From: Pseudomonas pharyngis
Lineage (GTDB): Bacteria > Pseudomonadota > Gammaproteobacteria > Pseudomonadales > Pseudomonadaceae
NCBI RefSeq assembly: GCF_021602345.1
Contig: NZ_BQID01000003.1
Span: forward strand, 1-64,000
Reading direction: 5' to 3'
Length of the DNA: 64,000 bases
A program made the translations under genes and the position numbers. The notes beneath the pieces were generated by a model that was given only the letters and a program-made list of their open reading frames with translations, was not told the DNA's origin and searched no databases. This document shows positions 36,693 to 48,169 of this stretch, piece after piece. How positions within the stretch are numbered: the first letter of the stretch is position 1; each line of letters opens with the position of its first letter.

Positions 36693-38363
36693 ATGACCGA
36701 GCCAGAAGACCCCAGCCGTGAGCGCCTCAAGCACCACTTTGCCCAGCGGGTAATTCATCAGGCACGTCAGATTCTTGAGATATGGCAGCGCCTGCAACGC
36801 AGTGAGTGGTCCACTGCCGACCTCGCCGAACTGAGCGAGGCCAATCTGCGCCTGCTGCGTTTTGCCGAGCGCTTCGAACAGCCCGAGCACACGCAGCTGG
36901 CCCGTCACATCAGCCAGTCGCTGGAAGCGGTGGACGCCAATCGCGGACGCCTGAGCAGCGGCCTGATCACCGATCTCAACCGTTTGATGCAGCGTCTGTC
37001 GCGCACCGGGCTGCGCCATGGCGATCAGCTTGATCAGACCTTCCTGCCACCCCTGCGCAAACCGATCTACGTGATGCTGCAGGATCACGACCGCGCCGAG
37101 CGGCTGGCCAAGCAGCTGGAGTTTTTCGGTCTGAGCGCTCAGGCGCTGGACAGCGTGTCGGCGTTTCGCTCCTCGATGGTCGAGCGCCTGCCGGCCGCGA
37201 TCGTCATGGACGTGGATTTCAGCGGTGCCGGCGTCGGTCTGAAGCTCGCCGCAGAAGCCCAGCAAGGTCTGGAAGAACCGCTGCCGCTGCTGTTCTTCAG
37301 CCTGCACGAAACCGACACCCCGACCCGCCTCGCGGCGGTGCGCGCCGGTGGCCAGGAATTTCTCACCGGTACCCTCGAAGCCTCGAGCCTGCTGGAGAAG
37401 ATCGAAGTCCTGACCTGCGTCGCCCAGTACGAACCCTATAAAGTGCTGATCATCGACGACTCCCGCGCCCAGGCCCTGCACACCGAACGCCTGCTCAACA
37501 GCGCCGGGATCGTCACCCGCACCCTGATCGAACCGATCCAGGCCATGGCCGAGCTGGCGGACTTCCAGCCGGACTTGATCATTCTCGACATGTACATGCC
37601 AGCCTGCACCGGCACCGAGCTGGCCAAGGTCATCCGCCACAACGACCGTTATGTGAGCGTGCCGATCATTTACCTGTCGGCCGAAGACGATCTGGACAAG
37701 CAGCTCGACGCCATGAGCGAAGGCGGCGACGACTTCCTGACCAAGCCGATCAAGCCGCGCCACCTGATCACCACCGTACGCAACCGCGCCGCCCGCGCGC
37801 GCAACCTGAAAGCACGGATGGTTCGCGACAGCCTCACCGGCCTGTACAACCACACGCACATTCTGCAATTGCTCGAAGACTGTTCGTTCCGCGCCCGCCG
37901 CGAGAACAAGCCGTTGAGCTTTGCCATGCTCGACATCGACCACTTCAAACGGGTCAACGACAGCCACGGCCACCCCATGGGCGACCGGGTGATCAAGAGC
38001 CTGGCGCTGTTCCTTAAGCAGCGTCTGCGCAAGACCGACTTCATCGGCCGTTACGGCGGCGAAGAGTTCGCCATCGTCATGCCCGACACCGATATAGAAG
38101 CCGCGCACAAAGTGCTCGACGAAATCCGCCAGCGCTTTGCCGAGATTCACTATCCGGCCCAGCCGCAGGATCTGTGGTGCACCTTCAGCGCCGGCGTGGT
38201 GGAGATGCGCGACGACTCCGACAGCCTGATGATGGCCAGCCAGGCCGACGAGGCGCTGTATCGCGCCAAGGGCGAAGGGCGCAATCGGGTGCAGACCGCC
38301 CGCGACTCAAAGCAAAGTGCCACTTTTTCATCGGAATCGCCCCAATCGGTCATAACCCTGTAA
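36693..38363 (+). CDS. gcbA: GcbA-type diguanylate cyclase with two receiver domains
   Basis: 556 aa. A helical N-terminal region is followed by a degenerate receiver (YVMLQDHDRAERL, AIVMDVDFSGAG), then an intact receiver (VLIIDDSRAQ, phospho-Asp in IILDMYMPACTG, Lys in LTKPIKP) and a GGDEF domain with the active site GGEEF (455-459) and the inhibitory RxxD site (RKTD, 446-449). It should make c-di-GMP under product inhibition. Place before ctpL-dsbD matches GcbA of P. fluorescens Pf0-1/PA4843, which promotes early attachment. ATG 36693 lies near a weak AGGA site. Confidence 0.9.
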   Translation: MTEPEDPSRERLKHHFAQRVIHQARQILEIWQRLQRSEWSTADLAELSEANLRLLRFAERFEQPEHTQLARHISQSLEAVDANRGRLSSGLITDLNRLMQRLSRTGLRHGDQLDQTFLPPLRKPIYVMLQDHDRAERLAKQLEFFGLSAQALDSVSAFRSSMVERLPAAIVMDVDFSGAGVGLKLAAEAQQGLEEPLPLLFFSLHETDTPTRLAAVRAGGQEFLTGTLEASSLLEKIEVLTCVAQYEPYKVLIIDDSRAQALHTERLLNSAGIVTRTLIEPIQAMAELADFQPDLIILDMYMPACTGTELAKVIRHNDRYVSVPIIYLSAEDDLDKQLDAMSEGGDDFLTKPIKPRHLITTVRNRAARARNLKARMVRDSLTGLYNHTHILQLLEDCSFRARRENKPLSFAMLDIDHFKRVNDSHGHPMGDRVIKSLALFLKQRLRKTDFIGRYGGEEFAIVMPDTDIEAAHKVLDEIRQRFAEIHYPAQPQDLWCTFSAGVVEMRDDSDSLMMASQADEALYRAKGEGRNRVQTARDSKQSATFSSESPQSVITL

Positions 38364-38413
38364 CAGAACCGCAATAAATTCAGGCACTTACCATTCTGCC
38401 GTTGGTAGCCGTC

Positions 38414-40360
38414 ATGCGCCTGAAGTTGCTCACCAATCTCAACACTCTGTTGCTGGTCGCCGTCTGCGTGGCCCTCGGCGCCACCCTGTGGTGGTCGCAG
38501 AAAGCCCTGGAACGCCCGTATCTGTTGATGGAGCGTTACCTGGGGCTGTCGCAGCAATTTCAGAATGAAGTCGCACGCAACGTCGAGGATTACCTCGCCA
38601 GCGGTGACGCTCTGCGCCTGAGCAGCGCCAGCCAGGCCATCGATCAGTTGCACAAAGAACTCGGTGAGCTGCCACCCGCGCTGGCCGACACCTTGCGCCC
38701 GAGCCTCAGCGGCCTCGATGAATTCAGCAAGACCGACCTGCTGGCTGCCGGCAAACTCGCCGGTGATCCGCAGGCGTTGCTATTGCAGGCCGAGCGCGAA
38801 TTGAGCGCCAGTCTCGACCAACTCAGCACCTACGCCGGCGGTAACGCGACCTACCTGACACCCCTGCTGATTGCCTCTCAACATTTGGGCAAACTGTCGC
38901 TGGCCCGGGACAAACTGGTCAGCAGCGGACGCAGTGAACTGGCCGCCGATGTCGAGCGCGAAGTCAGCAACATCCGCGCCCAGGCCCAAACGATCGATGC
39001 CCTGCCCTTGCTCGGTGTGGTCGCCAGCAGTGAGTCCGGCAGCGACGACTTCGCCGCGTTGATGGGCATCGAAAGCACCGAAAAAGCCGCCGCCGAAGAT
39101 GCCGGCGTCGGCCTCAAACGCGAACTCAACAGTTTGCTCGGCCGTTACCCGGCAGAGCTGGCGCGCACCCGCGAGCAGATCCAGAAACGCACCGACCTCA
39201 GCACCGCGACCCACCAGAAAATCGCCGCCGTGCAGCAAGCCATCGCCGGCCTCGAACCGGTGGTACGCGCCCAGCACGGGCAGATCCAGGGCGAAGTACG
39301 GCTGATGCAAGGCGTGATGATCGGTCTGATTCTGCTGATCGCGCTGCTGATCGACACCCTGCAGCGGCGCCTGGCCCGCACCCTGACCAACCTCGCGCCG
39401 GCGCTGTCAACCTGGGCCGAAGGCGACTTCAGCCGCGACATTCATCTGGGCAAGACCAACCGCGAACTGCACGACATCGAAGCCTCGCTCAATCGATTGC
39501 GCGCCTACCTGGTGGATCTGGTCGGGACCATTCGCGGCAATGCCGAACAGGTGGCGGGCAGCAGCCGCACCCTCGCCGAGCTGAGCAATGACTTGCACAG
39601 CGGCGCCGAACATCAGGCCGGCGATACAGCGCTGATCCGTGATTCTCTCGGCGAACTGGAAGCGACCATTCAGCAAGTGGCCGGCGATGCGCGCCAGGCC
39701 GCCGACGCCAGTCGCCATGCCGGGCTGGCGGTCGAACACGGGCAACAGGTGATCGGCCAGAGCCTCACCGGCCTGCACGCGCTGGTCGGTGAAGTGCAAG
39801 GCAACGCGCAGATGATCGAACACCTGGCCGAAGAGTCGGCGACCATCGGCGGCGTACTGACGGTGATCCGCTCGATTGCCGACCAGACCAACCTGCTGGC
39901 GCTCAACGCGGCGATCGAAGCCGCCCGCGCCGGGGAAATGGGCCGTGGATTTGCCGTGGTGGCCGAAGAAGTCCGCTCACTGGCACAACGCACCGCCGGC
40001 GCCACCGCCGAGATTCAGACCCTGATCGCCGGCCTGCAAACCGCCGCCCGGCAATCGGTCGAGGGCATGCGCGCCCAGGTCGAACACGCCGAGGCCACCG
40101 CCAATCAGGCGCAATCGGCGGACGGGGCGCTGGACAGGATTGTCGGTGCGATCCAGACCATCTCCGACACCGCGATCCGCATCGCCGACATCACCGCGCA
40201 ACAGAGCGGTGCGGTCAGCGAGATCCGCGATCACAGCGAACGGATTCACCAGTTGGGCGGGGACAATCTGCTGCGCATCGGTCAGGGCCGCGAACAAGGC
40301 GAGAACCTGCTGTTGCTGGGCGGTCAGCTGCACACCGCCGTGCAAGCGTTTCGCGTGTGA
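38414..40360 (+). CDS. ctpL: CtpL-like methyl-accepting chemotaxis protein
   Basis: 648-aa receptor. The first membrane helix is [22 protein letters not shown] long periplasmic helical sensor domain follows up to the second helix ([14 protein letters not shown]), then a HAMP region and the signalling domain with the hairpin tip [20 protein letters not shown] and [17 protein letters not shown]. By synteny with PA4844 it is CtpL, linked in P. aeruginosa to phosphate taxis; the ligand here is unknown. ATG 38414 is preferred to a TTG 12 bases upstream. Confidence 0.9.
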   Translation: MRLKLLTNLNTLLLVAVCVALGATLWWSQKALERPYLLMERYLGLSQQFQNEVARNVEDYLASGDALRLSSASQAIDQLHKELGELPPALADTLRPSLSGLDEFSKTDLLAAGKLAGDPQALLLQAERELSASLDQLSTYAGGNATYLTPLLIASQHLGKLSLARDKLVSSGRSELAADVEREVSNIRAQAQTIDALPLLGVVASSESGSDDFAALMGIESTEKAAAEDAGVGLKRELNSLLGRYPAELARTREQIQKRTDLSTATHQKIAAVQQAIAGLEPVVRAQHGQIQGEVRLMQGVMIGLILLIALLIDTLQRRLARTLTNLAPALSTWAEGDFSRDIHLGKTNRELHDIEASLNRLRAYLVDLVGTIRGNAEQVAGSSRTLAELSNDLHSGAEHQAGDTALIRDSLGELEATIQQVAGDARQAADASRHAGLAVEHGQQVIGQSLTGLHALVGEVQGNAQMIEHLAEESATIGGVLTVIRSIADQTNLLALNAAIEAARAGEMGRGFAVVAEEVRSLAQRTAGATAEIQTLIAGLQTAARQSVEGMRAQVEHAEATANQAQSADGALDRIVGAIQTISDTAIRIADITAQQSGAVSEIRDHSERIHQLGGDNLLRIGQGREQGENLLLLGGQLHTAVQAFRV

Positions 40361-40418
40361 CACACAGCTCAGGGCCAAGTCCGCTATCATTCCCGCACCT
40401 TTGATTCGCGAGATTGTC

Positions 40419-42176
40419 ATGCGCCGTCTGCTCTGCCTGCTGTTTTTCGTCTTCGCCCTGCCGGCCGGCGCCGCCGGTCTGTTCGACAGCAAACCCAGCG
40501 CCACGCTGGGCTCGGTCAACAACAGCGCCGACTTCCTGCCGGTGCGCGAAGCCTTTCAACTGAGCCTGGTTGAGAGCACGCCGCAATCGGTCAAACTGCG
40601 CTTCGTCGCCACCGAAGGCTATTACCTCTACCGCCACCGTTTCCAATTTCGCGCCGAGCCGGCGGAGGTAAAACTTGGCGCCGCACAACTGCCGCAAGGC
40701 GAACAGAAACACGACGAGTATTTCGGTGACGTCGAGGTCTACCACGGCATTCTCGATGTGGAGCTGCCACGCAATGATGCCCGAGCGTTCACGCTGGCCG
40801 TCACCTATCAGGGCTGTGCCGACAAAGGCTTGTGCTATCCACCGGAAACCGAGCGCCTGAGCATCGCGGGCAACGCAGCGCCAAGTGACGCGTCCACTCC
40901 GGTGACCGGTTGGGACTGGCGAGATCTGGCGCTGTTTTTCCTGGCGGGCCTGGGCCTGACCTTCACGCCGTGTGTATTGCCGATGCTGCCGATCCTGTCC
41001 GGTGTGGTGTTGCGCGGGCAGGTCGGCGGTTGGCGCGGCTTCAATCTGTCCCTGGCTTATGTGCTGCCGATGGCTGCGTGCTTCGCCCTGCTCGGAGCCT
41101 TGATGGGGCTCTTCGGCGCGCAACTGAATTTGCAGGCACGGCTACAATCGGCGTGGGTGCTGGTGCCGTTCGCGATGTTCTTTGCGGTGTTCGCGCTGGC
41201 GATGTTCGGCGTATTCGAGCTGAAACTGCCGCACTTCATCAGCAGCCGTCTCGACCGGATCGCCGGGCGCACCGAAGGCGGCTCGCTGTGGGGCGCGGCG
41301 GTGTTGGGCGTGGTGTCGAGTTTGCTGGTATCGCCATGCGTTTCCGCCCCGCTGGCCGGCGCGCTGCTTTATATAAGCGCCAGTGGCGACGCGCTGGGTG
41401 GCGGCCTGAAGCTGTTCATGCTCGGCCTGGGCATGGGCGCGCCGCTGTTGCTGGTGGCCACCGGCGGCGCGGCGTGGCTGCCGAAAAGCGGGCCGTGGAT
41501 GATGTACGTGAAGAACGGCATCGGCGTGTTGCTGCTCGGGCTGGCCATCGGTTTGCTCAGCCGGGTATTGCCGGGACAGATCACCTTGCTGCTGATCGGC
41601 CTGCTGGCCGGCGGCGTCGGCCTGTTCCTCGGCGCTCTGGAATTCGTCTACAAACCGCCGCGCAAACGCCTCGGCCAATTGCTGGGCCTGTTCCTGCTGT
41701 TTTATGCGCTGGCCTGCTGGTACGGCGCGTTCAGCGGGCAGACCGACCCGCTGAATCCAATAGCCCCGGCACGACTTGCCGACAGCGGCTCGACCGCGCA
41801 AAACAGCGGCTCGTGGCAGACCGTCAGCACCCCGGCGGAACTGGATCGGGCACTGCTCGAAGCGAAAACCGCCGGCACCCCGTTGCTGCTTGACTGGTAC
41901 GCCGACTGGTGCATCAGCTGCAAAGTCATCGAACACGAAGTACTCAATGACGCCACAGTCGTGGATCGGCTCAAGGGCTTTCGGCTGATCCGCTTCGACA
42001 TCACCGCCAGCAACGCCGAACAGCGCACCCTGCTCGACCGCTACAGCCTGTTCGGCCCACCGGCGCTGATGTTCTTCGGCAAGGACGGGGTGGAACGTCG
42101 CGATGTGCGGGTGATCGGCGAGATCAACGCCAGCGACTTCGCCGAACGTGTCGCCAAAGCGAATGACCGGATTTAA
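40419..42176 (+). CDS. dsbD: DsbD, thiol:disulfide interchange protein
   Basis: 585-aa membrane protein passing electrons from cytoplasmic thioredoxin to the periplasm. Signal peptide MRRLLCLLFFVFALPAGAAG, then the N-terminal alpha domain with Cys133 and Cys139 (QGCADKGLCYPPE). The eight-helix beta domain has Cys185 (FTPCVLPML) and Cys307 (VSPCVSAP). The C-terminal thioredoxin-like domain has DWCISCKV (Cys498/Cys501). All six cysteines are present. The start is set by the signal peptide. Confidence 0.95.
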   Translation: MRRLLCLLFFVFALPAGAAGLFDSKPSATLGSVNNSADFLPVREAFQLSLVESTPQSVKLRFVATEGYYLYRHRFQFRAEPAEVKLGAAQLPQGEQKHDEYFGDVEVYHGILDVELPRNDARAFTLAVTYQGCADKGLCYPPETERLSIAGNAAPSDASTPVTGWDWRDLALFFLAGLGLTFTPCVLPMLPILSGVVLRGQVGGWRGFNLSLAYVLPMAACFALLGALMGLFGAQLNLQARLQSAWVLVPFAMFFAVFALAMFGVFELKLPHFISSRLDRIAGRTEGGSLWGAAVLGVVSSLLVSPCVSAPLAGALLYISASGDALGGGLKLFMLGLGMGAPLLLVATGGAAWLPKSGPWMMYVKNGIGVLLLGLAIGLLSRVLPGQITLLLIGLLAGGVGLFLGALEFVYKPPRKRLGQLLGLFLLFYALACWYGAFSGQTDPLNPIAPARLADSGSTAQNSGSWQTVSTPAELDRALLEAKTAGTPLLLDWYADWCISCKVIEHEVLNDATVVDRLKGFRLIRFDITASNAEQRTLLDRYSLFGPPALMFFGKDGVERRDVRVIGEINASDFAERVAKANDRI

Positions 42177-42308
42177 TCAGTCAGTCACATATTTTGCGCA
42201 AACATCGGTCATCGTGCTGGCTATTGCAGAGAACTGGACAGTCACAAAGTCTTTGCGGCATAGTCGCCGGGTTCTGACGAAGGCTCACCCATAACAAGGA
42301 ACACGCAG

Positions 42309-42764
42309 ATGGCAACGCTACTGGTGCTGCACGGCCCCAACCTGAACCTGCTCGGCACCCGGGAACCCGGGACCTACGGGTCGACCACCCTGACGCAGAT
42401 CAATCAGGATCTGGAACGCCGCGCCCGTGAAGCCGGCCATCATCTGCTGTATCTGCAAAGCAACGCCGAGTACGAATTGATCGATCGCATCCACGCCGCA
42501 CGCGGCGAGGGCGTGGACTTCATTCTGATCAACCCGGCAGCATTTACACACACAAGTGTCGCATTACGTGACGCGCTGCTGGGAGTGAGCATCCCATTCA
42601 TCGAAGTGCATTTGTCCAACGTGCACAAACGCGAACCTTTCCGCCATCACTCCTACTTCTCCGACGTAGCGGTAGGAGTGATCTGCGGCCTTGGCGCCAG
42701 CGGTTATCGACTGGCCCTGGAGGCTGCACTAGAGCAGCTTGAACAACAAGCTATACGCCCCTGA
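42309..42764 (+). CDS. aroQ: AroQ, type II 3-dehydroquinate dehydratase
   Basis: 151 aa. It dehydrates 3-dehydroquinate to 3-dehydroshikimate in aromatic amino acid synthesis. Conserved parts: [20 protein letters not shown] (with catalytic Tyr), [36 protein letters not shown] (catalytic His) and [13 protein letters not shown]. Length is typical. accB follows after 24 bases, as in other pseudomonads. Confidence 0.97.
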   Translation: MATLLVLHGPNLNLLGTREPGTYGSTTLTQINQDLERRAREAGHHLLYLQSNAEYELIDRIHAARGEGVDFILINPAAFTHTSVALRDALLGVSIPFIEVHLSNVHKREPFRHHSYFSDVAVGVICGLGASGYRLALEAALEQLEQQAIRP

Positions 42765-42788
42765 CCGACCCTTGGGAGTTGATGATTC

Positions 42789-43256
42789 ATGGATATCCGT
42801 AAAGTTAAGAAACTGATCGAATTGCTGGAAGAGTCCGGCATCGACGAGCTCGAGATCAAGGAAGGCGAAGAGTCCGTACGCATCAGCCGTCACAGCAAGA
42901 CCCCGGCGCAGCAGTACTACGCACCGGCTCCGATGCAGGCTCCGGCCGCTGCACCTGCCGCCGCTGCCGCTCCGGTTGCTGCTGCCGCAGCTCCAGCTGC
43001 CGCTGCTGCTCCAGCGCTGAACGGCACTGTTGCCCGTTCGCCGATGGTCGGCACCTTCTATCGCAAATCTTCGCCAACCTCGCCGTCCTTCGTTGAAGTC
43101 GGCCAGACCGTGAAGAAAGGCGACACCCTGTGCATCGTCGAAGCCATGAAGATGATGAACCACATCGAAGCTGAAACCAGCGGTGTGATCGAGTCCATCC
43201 TCGTCGAAGACGGCCAGCCGGTTGAGTACGACCAACCGCTGTTCACCATCGTTTGA
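42789..43256 (+). CDS. accB: AccB, biotin carboxyl carrier protein of acetyl-CoA carboxylase
   Basis: 155 aa. The N-terminal part ([18 protein letters not shown]) is followed by an Ala/Pro linker (about residues 40-75) and the biotinyl domain, where Lys121 in EAMKMMNH is biotinylated. The domain includes the thumb-like [18 protein letters not shown]. It forms an operon with accC, whose ATG lies 18 bases after the stop, with GGAG between. Confidence 0.97.
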   Translation: MDIRKVKKLIELLEESGIDELEIKEGEESVRISRHSKTPAQQYYAPAPMQAPAAAPAAAAAPVAAAAAPAAAAAPALNGTVARSPMVGTFYRKSSPTSPSFVEVGQTVKKGDTLCIVEAMKMMNHIEAETSGVIESILVEDGQPVEYDQPLFTIV

Positions 43257-43273
43257 ACTGCGGAGAGCCTTTG

Positions 43274-44632
43274 ATGACTGCGAAGTTGGAAAAAGTTCTG
43301 ATCGCTAACCGCGGTGAGATCGCCCTGCGGATTCTGCGTGCCTGCAAAGAGATGGGCATCAAGACCGTCGCCGTTTACTCCAAGGCCGACAAAGAGCTGA
43401 TGCACCTGGGTCTGGCAGACGAATCCGTCTGCATCGGCCCGGCTTCTGCCGCTCAGTCCTACCTGCACATCCCGGCCATCATCGCTGCCGCTGAAGTGAC
43501 TGGCGCTACCGCCATTCACCCAGGCTACGGTTTCCTCGCGGAAAACGCCGACTTCGCCGAGCAGGTCGAGAACTCCGGCTTCGCCTTCATCGGTCCGAAA
43601 GCCGAAACCATTCGCCTGATGGGCGACAAGGTATCGGCCAAGCACGCGATGATCGAAGCGGGCGTGCCAACCGTTCCAGGTTCCGACGGCCCGCTGCCGG
43701 AAGACGAGGAAACGGCGCTGCGCATCGGTCGTGAAGTCGGCTATCCGGTGATCATCAAGGCCGCCGGCGGCGGTGGTGGTCGCGGCATGCGCGTGGTGCA
43801 CAAGGAAGAAGACCTGATCGCCTCGGCGAAACTGACCCGCTCCGAAGCTGGCGCGGCGTTCGGCAACCCGATGGTCTATCTGGAAAAATTCCTGACCAAC
43901 CCGCGTCACGTCGAAGTGCAGGTTCTGTCCGACGGCCAGGGCAATGCCATCCATCTGGGCGACCGCGATTGCTCGCTGCAACGCCGTCACCAGAAGGTTC
44001 TCGAGGAAGCGCCGGCACCGGGCATCGACGAGAACGCGCGCAAGGAAGTCCTGGCTCGCTGCGTCAAGGCGTGCATCGACATCGGCTACCGTGGCGCCGG
44101 CACCTTCGAGTTCCTGTACGAGAACGGTCGTTTCTACTTCATCGAAATGAACACCCGTGTTCAGGTGGAACACCCGGTTTCGGAAATGGTCACCGGTATC
44201 GACATCGTCAAGGAGATGCTCAGCATCGCCGCTGGCAACAAGCTGTCGTATACCCAGGATGATGTGGTGATCCGCGGTCATTCGCTGGAATGCCGGATCA
44301 ACGCCGAAGACCCGAAAACCTTCATGCCGAGCCCGGGTACGGTCAAGCATTTCCACGCACCAGGCGGCAACGGCGTTCGCGTCGATTCGCACCTGTACAG
44401 CGGTTATGCCGTTCCGCCGAACTACGACTCGCTGATCGGCAAGCTGATCACTTACGGCGCGACCCGCGACGAAGCCATGGCCCGCATGCGCAATGCCCTG
44501 GACGAAATCGTGGTTGACGGGATCAAGACCAACATCCCGCTGCACCGTGATCTGACCCGTGACGAAGGCTTCTGCAAAGGGGGCGTGAACATTCACTACC
44601 TCGAGCACAAGCTGGCTGGCGAGAAGCACTAA
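43274..44632 (+). CDS. accC: AccC, biotin carboxylase
   Basis: 452-aa ATP-grasp enzyme carboxylating biotin on AccB with bicarbonate. N-terminal [19 protein letters not shown], glycine-rich loop [28 protein letters not shown], and [20 protein letters not shown] all agree with the family. ATG 43274 is chosen since GGAGAG precedes it; an in-frame codon at 43253 overlaps the accB stop. Together with AccA/AccD encoded elsewhere it makes malonyl-CoA. Confidence 0.97.
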   Translation: MTAKLEKVLIANRGEIALRILRACKEMGIKTVAVYSKADKELMHLGLADESVCIGPASAAQSYLHIPAIIAAAEVTGATAIHPGYGFLAENADFAEQVENSGFAFIGPKAETIRLMGDKVSAKHAMIEAGVPTVPGSDGPLPEDEETALRIGREVGYPVIIKAAGGGGGRGMRVVHKEEDLIASAKLTRSEAGAAFGNPMVYLEKFLTNPRHVEVQVLSDGQGNAIHLGDRDCSLQRRHQKVLEEAPAPGIDENARKEVLARCVKACIDIGYRGAGTFEFLYENGRFYFIEMNTRVQVEHPVSEMVTGIDIVKEMLSIAAGNKLSYTQDDVVIRGHSLECRINAEDPKTFMPSPGTVKHFHAPGGNGVRVDSHLYSGYAVPPNYDSLIGKLITYGATRDEAMARMRNALDEIVVDGIKTNIPLHRDLTRDEGFCKGGVNIHYLEHKLAGEKH

Positions 44633-44649
44633 GCTTCAGCCCGCACCTG

Positions 44650-44680
44650 ACAAAGCCGCCTTCGGGCGGCTTTGTTGTTT
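44650..44680 (+). terminator. Rho-independent terminator after accC
   Basis: Perfect 11-bp stem ACAAAGCCGCC / GGCGGCTTTGT with a TTCG tetraloop, followed by TGTTT. It ends the aroQ-accB-accC unit. Confidence 0.95.
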
Positions 44681-44798
44681 CCGAAGGTTTCATCTGCTCA
44701 CACATTCCCCGCTCCCACAAAACCGTCGCGCTCGCGTAAACTTGCGCGCTTCTCGCAGGCCGCTAGGCTGCAATCAATCTTTTTCACAGGTGCCCGCC

Positions 44799-45677
44799 AT
44801 GCCTTGGCTGCAAGTAAGACTCGCCATCAGCCCGGAACAAGCCGAAACCTACGAAGACGCTTTCCTTGAAGTGGGCGCCGTTTCGGTGACCTTCATGGAC
44901 GCCGAAGACCAGCCGATCTTCGAACCGGAACTCAATACCACCCCGCTGTGGGCGCACACCCACCTGCTGGCCCTGTTCGAGGGCGGCACCGAAGCCGCCC
45001 CGGTACTGGCCCATCTGGAACTGCTGACCGGCAGCCCGCTGCCCGAGCACCACAGCGAAGTGATCGAAGACCAGGACTGGGAACGCAGCTGGATGGATGG
45101 TTTCCAGCCGATGCGTTTCGGCCAGCGTCTGTGGATCGTGCCGAGCTGGCACGCCGCACCGGAGCCGGACGCGGTCAACCTGCTGCTGGACCCGGGCCTG
45201 GCGTTCGGTACCGGCACCCACCCGACCACCGCCCTGTGCCTGGAATGGTTGGACGGCCAGGACCTGAAAGACTGCAACGTGCTGGACTTCGGCTGCGGCT
45301 CGGGGATTCTGGCGATTGCCGCCCTGCTGCTGGGCGCGAAAGAAGCCGTGGGCACCGACATCGACGTGCAGGCACTCGAAGCCTCCCGCGACAACGCCGG
45401 GCGCAACAACATCGCGGACGAACTGTTCCCGCTGTACCTTCCGGAAGACCTGCCGCAGGTCAAAGCCGACGTACTGGTGGCCAACATTCTGGCCGGTCCG
45501 CTGGTTTCCCTGGCGCCGCAACTGTCCGGCCTGGTCAAGTCCGGCGGGCGTCTGGCGCTGTCCGGGATCCTCGCCGAACAAGGTGACGAAGTCGCTGCCG
45601 CCTACGCGCAGGACTTCGATCTCGACCCGATCGCCAATCGCGATGGCTGGGTGCGCATCACCGGCCGTCGGCGCTAG
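44799..45677 (+). CDS. prmA: PrmA, ribosomal protein L11 methyltransferase
   Basis: 292-aa SAM methyltransferase that trimethylates L11. The N-terminal substrate domain starts [20 protein letters not shown]. Then come [20 protein letters not shown], motif [21 protein letters not shown], and the active-site [19 protein letters not shown] 44799 has CAGGTG upstream and gives the normal family N-terminus. The next gene (DUF3426) starts 31 bases downstream. Confidence 0.96.
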   Translation: MPWLQVRLAISPEQAETYEDAFLEVGAVSVTFMDAEDQPIFEPELNTTPLWAHTHLLALFEGGTEAAPVLAHLELLTGSPLPEHHSEVIEDQDWERSWMDGFQPMRFGQRLWIVPSWHAAPEPDAVNLLLDPGLAFGTGTHPTTALCLEWLDGQDLKDCNVLDFGCGSGILAIAALLLGAKEAVGTDIDVQALEASRDNAGRNNIADELFPLYLPEDLPQVKADVLVANILAGPLVSLAPQLSGLVKSGGRLALSGILAEQGDEVAAAYAQDFDLDPIANRDGWVRITGRRR

Positions 45678-45707
45678 AATGACCGCCTGCTCAATCCGGA
45701 TCGCCGC

Positions 45708-46973
45708 ATGACTGACAGCTTCGTCACCCAGTGCCCGCATTGCCAAACCAGTTTCCGTGTCAGCCACGCTCAGTTGAGCGTGGCCCGCGGGGTGGTTCGT
45801 TGCGGCTCCTGCCTGCAAGTGTTCAATGCCGCCAAGCAATTGCTGGAGCAGCACGCAAGCAAGGAAGCGGTCACACCGGTGGCGCCGCTAATCAGCGAGC
45901 CGCCGATCAGCGAGCCTGCGCCTGTCGAACCACCAGCCATCGTCGAAACGCCCGAGCCACGCGCCATCAGCCAAAAGCAATGGAGCGCCGCCGAGCTGGA
46001 TCTGGACAGCCTGGATCTGGACGAAGAGCTGGCCCGCCTCGAGCAACGGGAAATCCAGCCGACCACCGAATTCGGCCGCCCACGCGAAGACGCCCTGAGC
46101 GCTCGTCGCGACAGCCATGAACCGGAAGATACGGCTTGGCCGGACAGCCTGTTCAGCGAACCGGCAGATGAGCGCGCTCCCGAAGTCGAAGATGAACCCG
46201 ACGTCGTCGAGCCTGAACCCGTCCGATCGGAGCGCACCGAACCTTCGCTGTCGCTGGAGCCGGTGGATCTCGACGACGAACCGCCGATCCCGCAACTGCG
46301 CCTGCACGATCCGATCGACCCGAATGCCCGCCGCGAACGTCTGTCGGCCAGCGATGACGTCGACGACGAACTGCCACTGATCGAACCTGCGCGCAAAAAA
46401 CGCGAACGTGTCGAATCCAGTGCTCGCGCCGAAGCCTTGCAGGATCTGACCGATGATCCGCTGCAACTGGACTGGCAGAAACGCCGCTCGCCCTGGGGCC
46501 GTCGCCTGCTCTGGCTGTTGCTGATCGTGCTGGCCGCCGCCGGTCTGGGCGGCCAGTACATCGCCTATCACTTCGATGAACTGGCGCGCCAGGATCAATA
46601 CCGGCCGTGGTTCCAGCAACTGTGCCCGCAAGTCGGCTGCACGGTGCCGTCCAAAGTGGATATCGCCAAGATCAAGAGCAGCAACCTGGTGGTGCGCAGC
46701 CACCCGGAATTCAGCGGTGCGCTGGTGGTGGACGCGATCATTTATAACCGCGCGCCGTTCTCGCAGCCGTTTCCGCTGCTGGAGCTGCGCTTCGCCGACC
46801 TCAACGGCCACCTGATCGCCAGTCGTCGCTTCAAACCCGGCGAATACCTCAACGGCGACCTCGAAGGCATGGCGGAAATGCCGCCGCAGACGCCGATCCA
46901 CATCGCTCTGGACATCCTCGATCCAGGCCCGAAAGCGGTGAACTACAGCCTGAGTTTCCACTCACCCGAGTGA
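45708..46973 (+). CDS. DUF3426 membrane protein with N-terminal zinc ribbon
   Basis: 421 aa. An MJ0042-type zinc ribbon has Cys9/12 and Cys32/35 (TQCPHC ... RCGSC). A long acidic, low-complexity stretch follows (about residues 60-250). One membrane helix (LLWLLLIVLAAAGLGG, near 265-285) leads to a periplasmic DUF3426 domain (VDIAKIKSSNLVVRSHPEFSGALVVDA, FPLLELRFADLNGHLIASRRF, HIALDILDPG). It is conserved between prmA and dusB. Function unknown. Confidence 0.9.
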   Translation: MTDSFVTQCPHCQTSFRVSHAQLSVARGVVRCGSCLQVFNAAKQLLEQHASKEAVTPVAPLISEPPISEPAPVEPPAIVETPEPRAISQKQWSAAELDLDSLDLDEELARLEQREIQPTTEFGRPREDALSARRDSHEPEDTAWPDSLFSEPADERAPEVEDEPDVVEPEPVRSERTEPSLSLEPVDLDDEPPIPQLRLHDPIDPNARRERLSASDDVDDELPLIEPARKKRERVESSARAEALQDLTDDPLQLDWQKRRSPWGRRLLWLLLIVLAAAGLGGQYIAYHFDELARQDQYRPWFQQLCPQVGCTVPSKVDIAKIKSSNLVVRSHPEFSGALVVDAIIYNRAPFSQPFPLLELRFADLNGHLIASRRFKPGEYLNGDLEGMAEMPPQTPIHIALDILDPGPKAVNYSLSFHSPE

Positions 46974-47158
46974 AGCGCTTCACCGCTCCCGGATTGACGG
47001 CAATTTTCTGACTGCACACCGCGCGACCAAACCGGCGGTAATAACAGAATAACTGTTCAGATTTTGTTCAATTCAGCCTTTATCCAGTCATCGAGAGCGG
47101 GTATCATGCCAACCCTTTTTCGAACTCTCATGATCCGGCCCCACTTCAGGGAAGTCCT

Positions 47159-48169
47159 ATGTCGGCGGTACGCATCGGCCCATATACATTGCAGAACGGT
47201 TTGATCCTCGCCCCGATGGCGGGTGTCACCGACCAGCCCTTTCGTCAGCTGTGCAAGCGTCTGGGCGCAGGGCTTGTAGTCTCGGAAATGGTCACCAGTG
47301 ACATGAGCCTGTGGAACACCCGCAAGTCGCGCATGCGCATGATCCACGAAGGCGATCCCGAGCCACGCTCGGTGCAGATCGCCGGTGGCGATGCGCAGAT
47401 GCTGGCAGATGCGGCCCGGGCCAACGTCGAGCTGGGCGCACAGATTATTGATATCAACATGGGTTGCCCGGCGAAGAAGGTCTGCAACAAGGCCGCCGGC
47501 TCCGCGTTGTTGAAGGATGAAGCACTGGTTACCGAGATCCTGCATGCCGTCGTGGCGGCGGTTGATGTGCCGGTGACCCTGAAGATCCGCACCGGATGGG
47601 ATCGCGACAACAAGAACGGCCTGACCGTGGCGAAGATCGCCGAACAGGCCGGGATCACGGCGCTGGCGGTGCATGGCCGCACCCGCGCCGACCTGTACAC
47701 CGGCGAAGCCGAGTACGACACCATTGCCGCGATCAAGCAGGCGGTGTCGATTCCGGTCTTTGCCAACGGCGACATCGTATCGCCGGAAAAGGCCCGCTAC
47801 GTGCTCGACGCGACCGGTGCCGATGGCCTGTTGATCGGCCGGGCCGCCCAGGGGCGGCCATGGATTTTTCGCGAGATCGAACACTTTCTGCGTACCGGCG
47901 AAAAACTGCCGGCGCCGGAGCTGATCGAGGTGGAACGCATTCTGCTTGAGCATCTGGCCGCCCTCCACGCCTTCTATGGGGACGTGATGGGTGTGCGAAT
48001 TGCCCGCAAACATGTGGGCTGGTATCTCGCAACCTTGCCGGGCGCCAGGGAGTTTCGCGCCCACTTCAATCGTTTGGATGGTACGGAAACACAATGCGCC
48101 AACGTTCGGGAGTTCTTCGCCGAACGTTACAAGAGCCTGACAGGGGACGGAGAAGGGGTGGCCGCATGA
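47159..48169 (+). CDS. dusB: DusB, tRNA-dihydrouridine synthase B
   Basis: 336-aa FMN enzyme reducing uridine to dihydrouridine in tRNA. N-terminal [22 protein letters not shown], the catalytic Cys in [33 protein letters not shown] and FANGDI FMN-binding parts are clear. It overlaps fis by 4 bases (ATGA), the conserved dusB-fis operon. The 185-base leader upstream should hold the promoter. Confidence 0.97.
   Translation: MSAVRIGPYTLQNGLILAPMAGVTDQPFRQLCKRLGAGLVVSEMVTSDMSLWNTRKSRMRMIHEGDPEPRSVQIAGGDAQMLADAARANVELGAQIIDINMGCPAKKVCNKAAGSALLKDEALVTEILHAVVAAVDVPVTLKIRTGWDRDNKNGLTVAKIAEQAGITALAVHGRTRADLYTGEAEYDTIAAIKQAVSIPVFANGDIVSPEKARYVLDATGADGLLIGRAAQGRPWIFREIEHFLRTGEKLPAPELIEVERILLEHLAALHAFYGDVMGVRIARKHVGWYLATLPGAREFRAHFNRLDGTETQCANVREFFAERYKSLTGDGEGVAA

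Noticed and set aside
47050-47080. Fis self-repression site upstream of dusB (GTTCAGATTTTGTTC)
   Set aside because: Matches the degenerate Fis consensus only in part; not enough to call.
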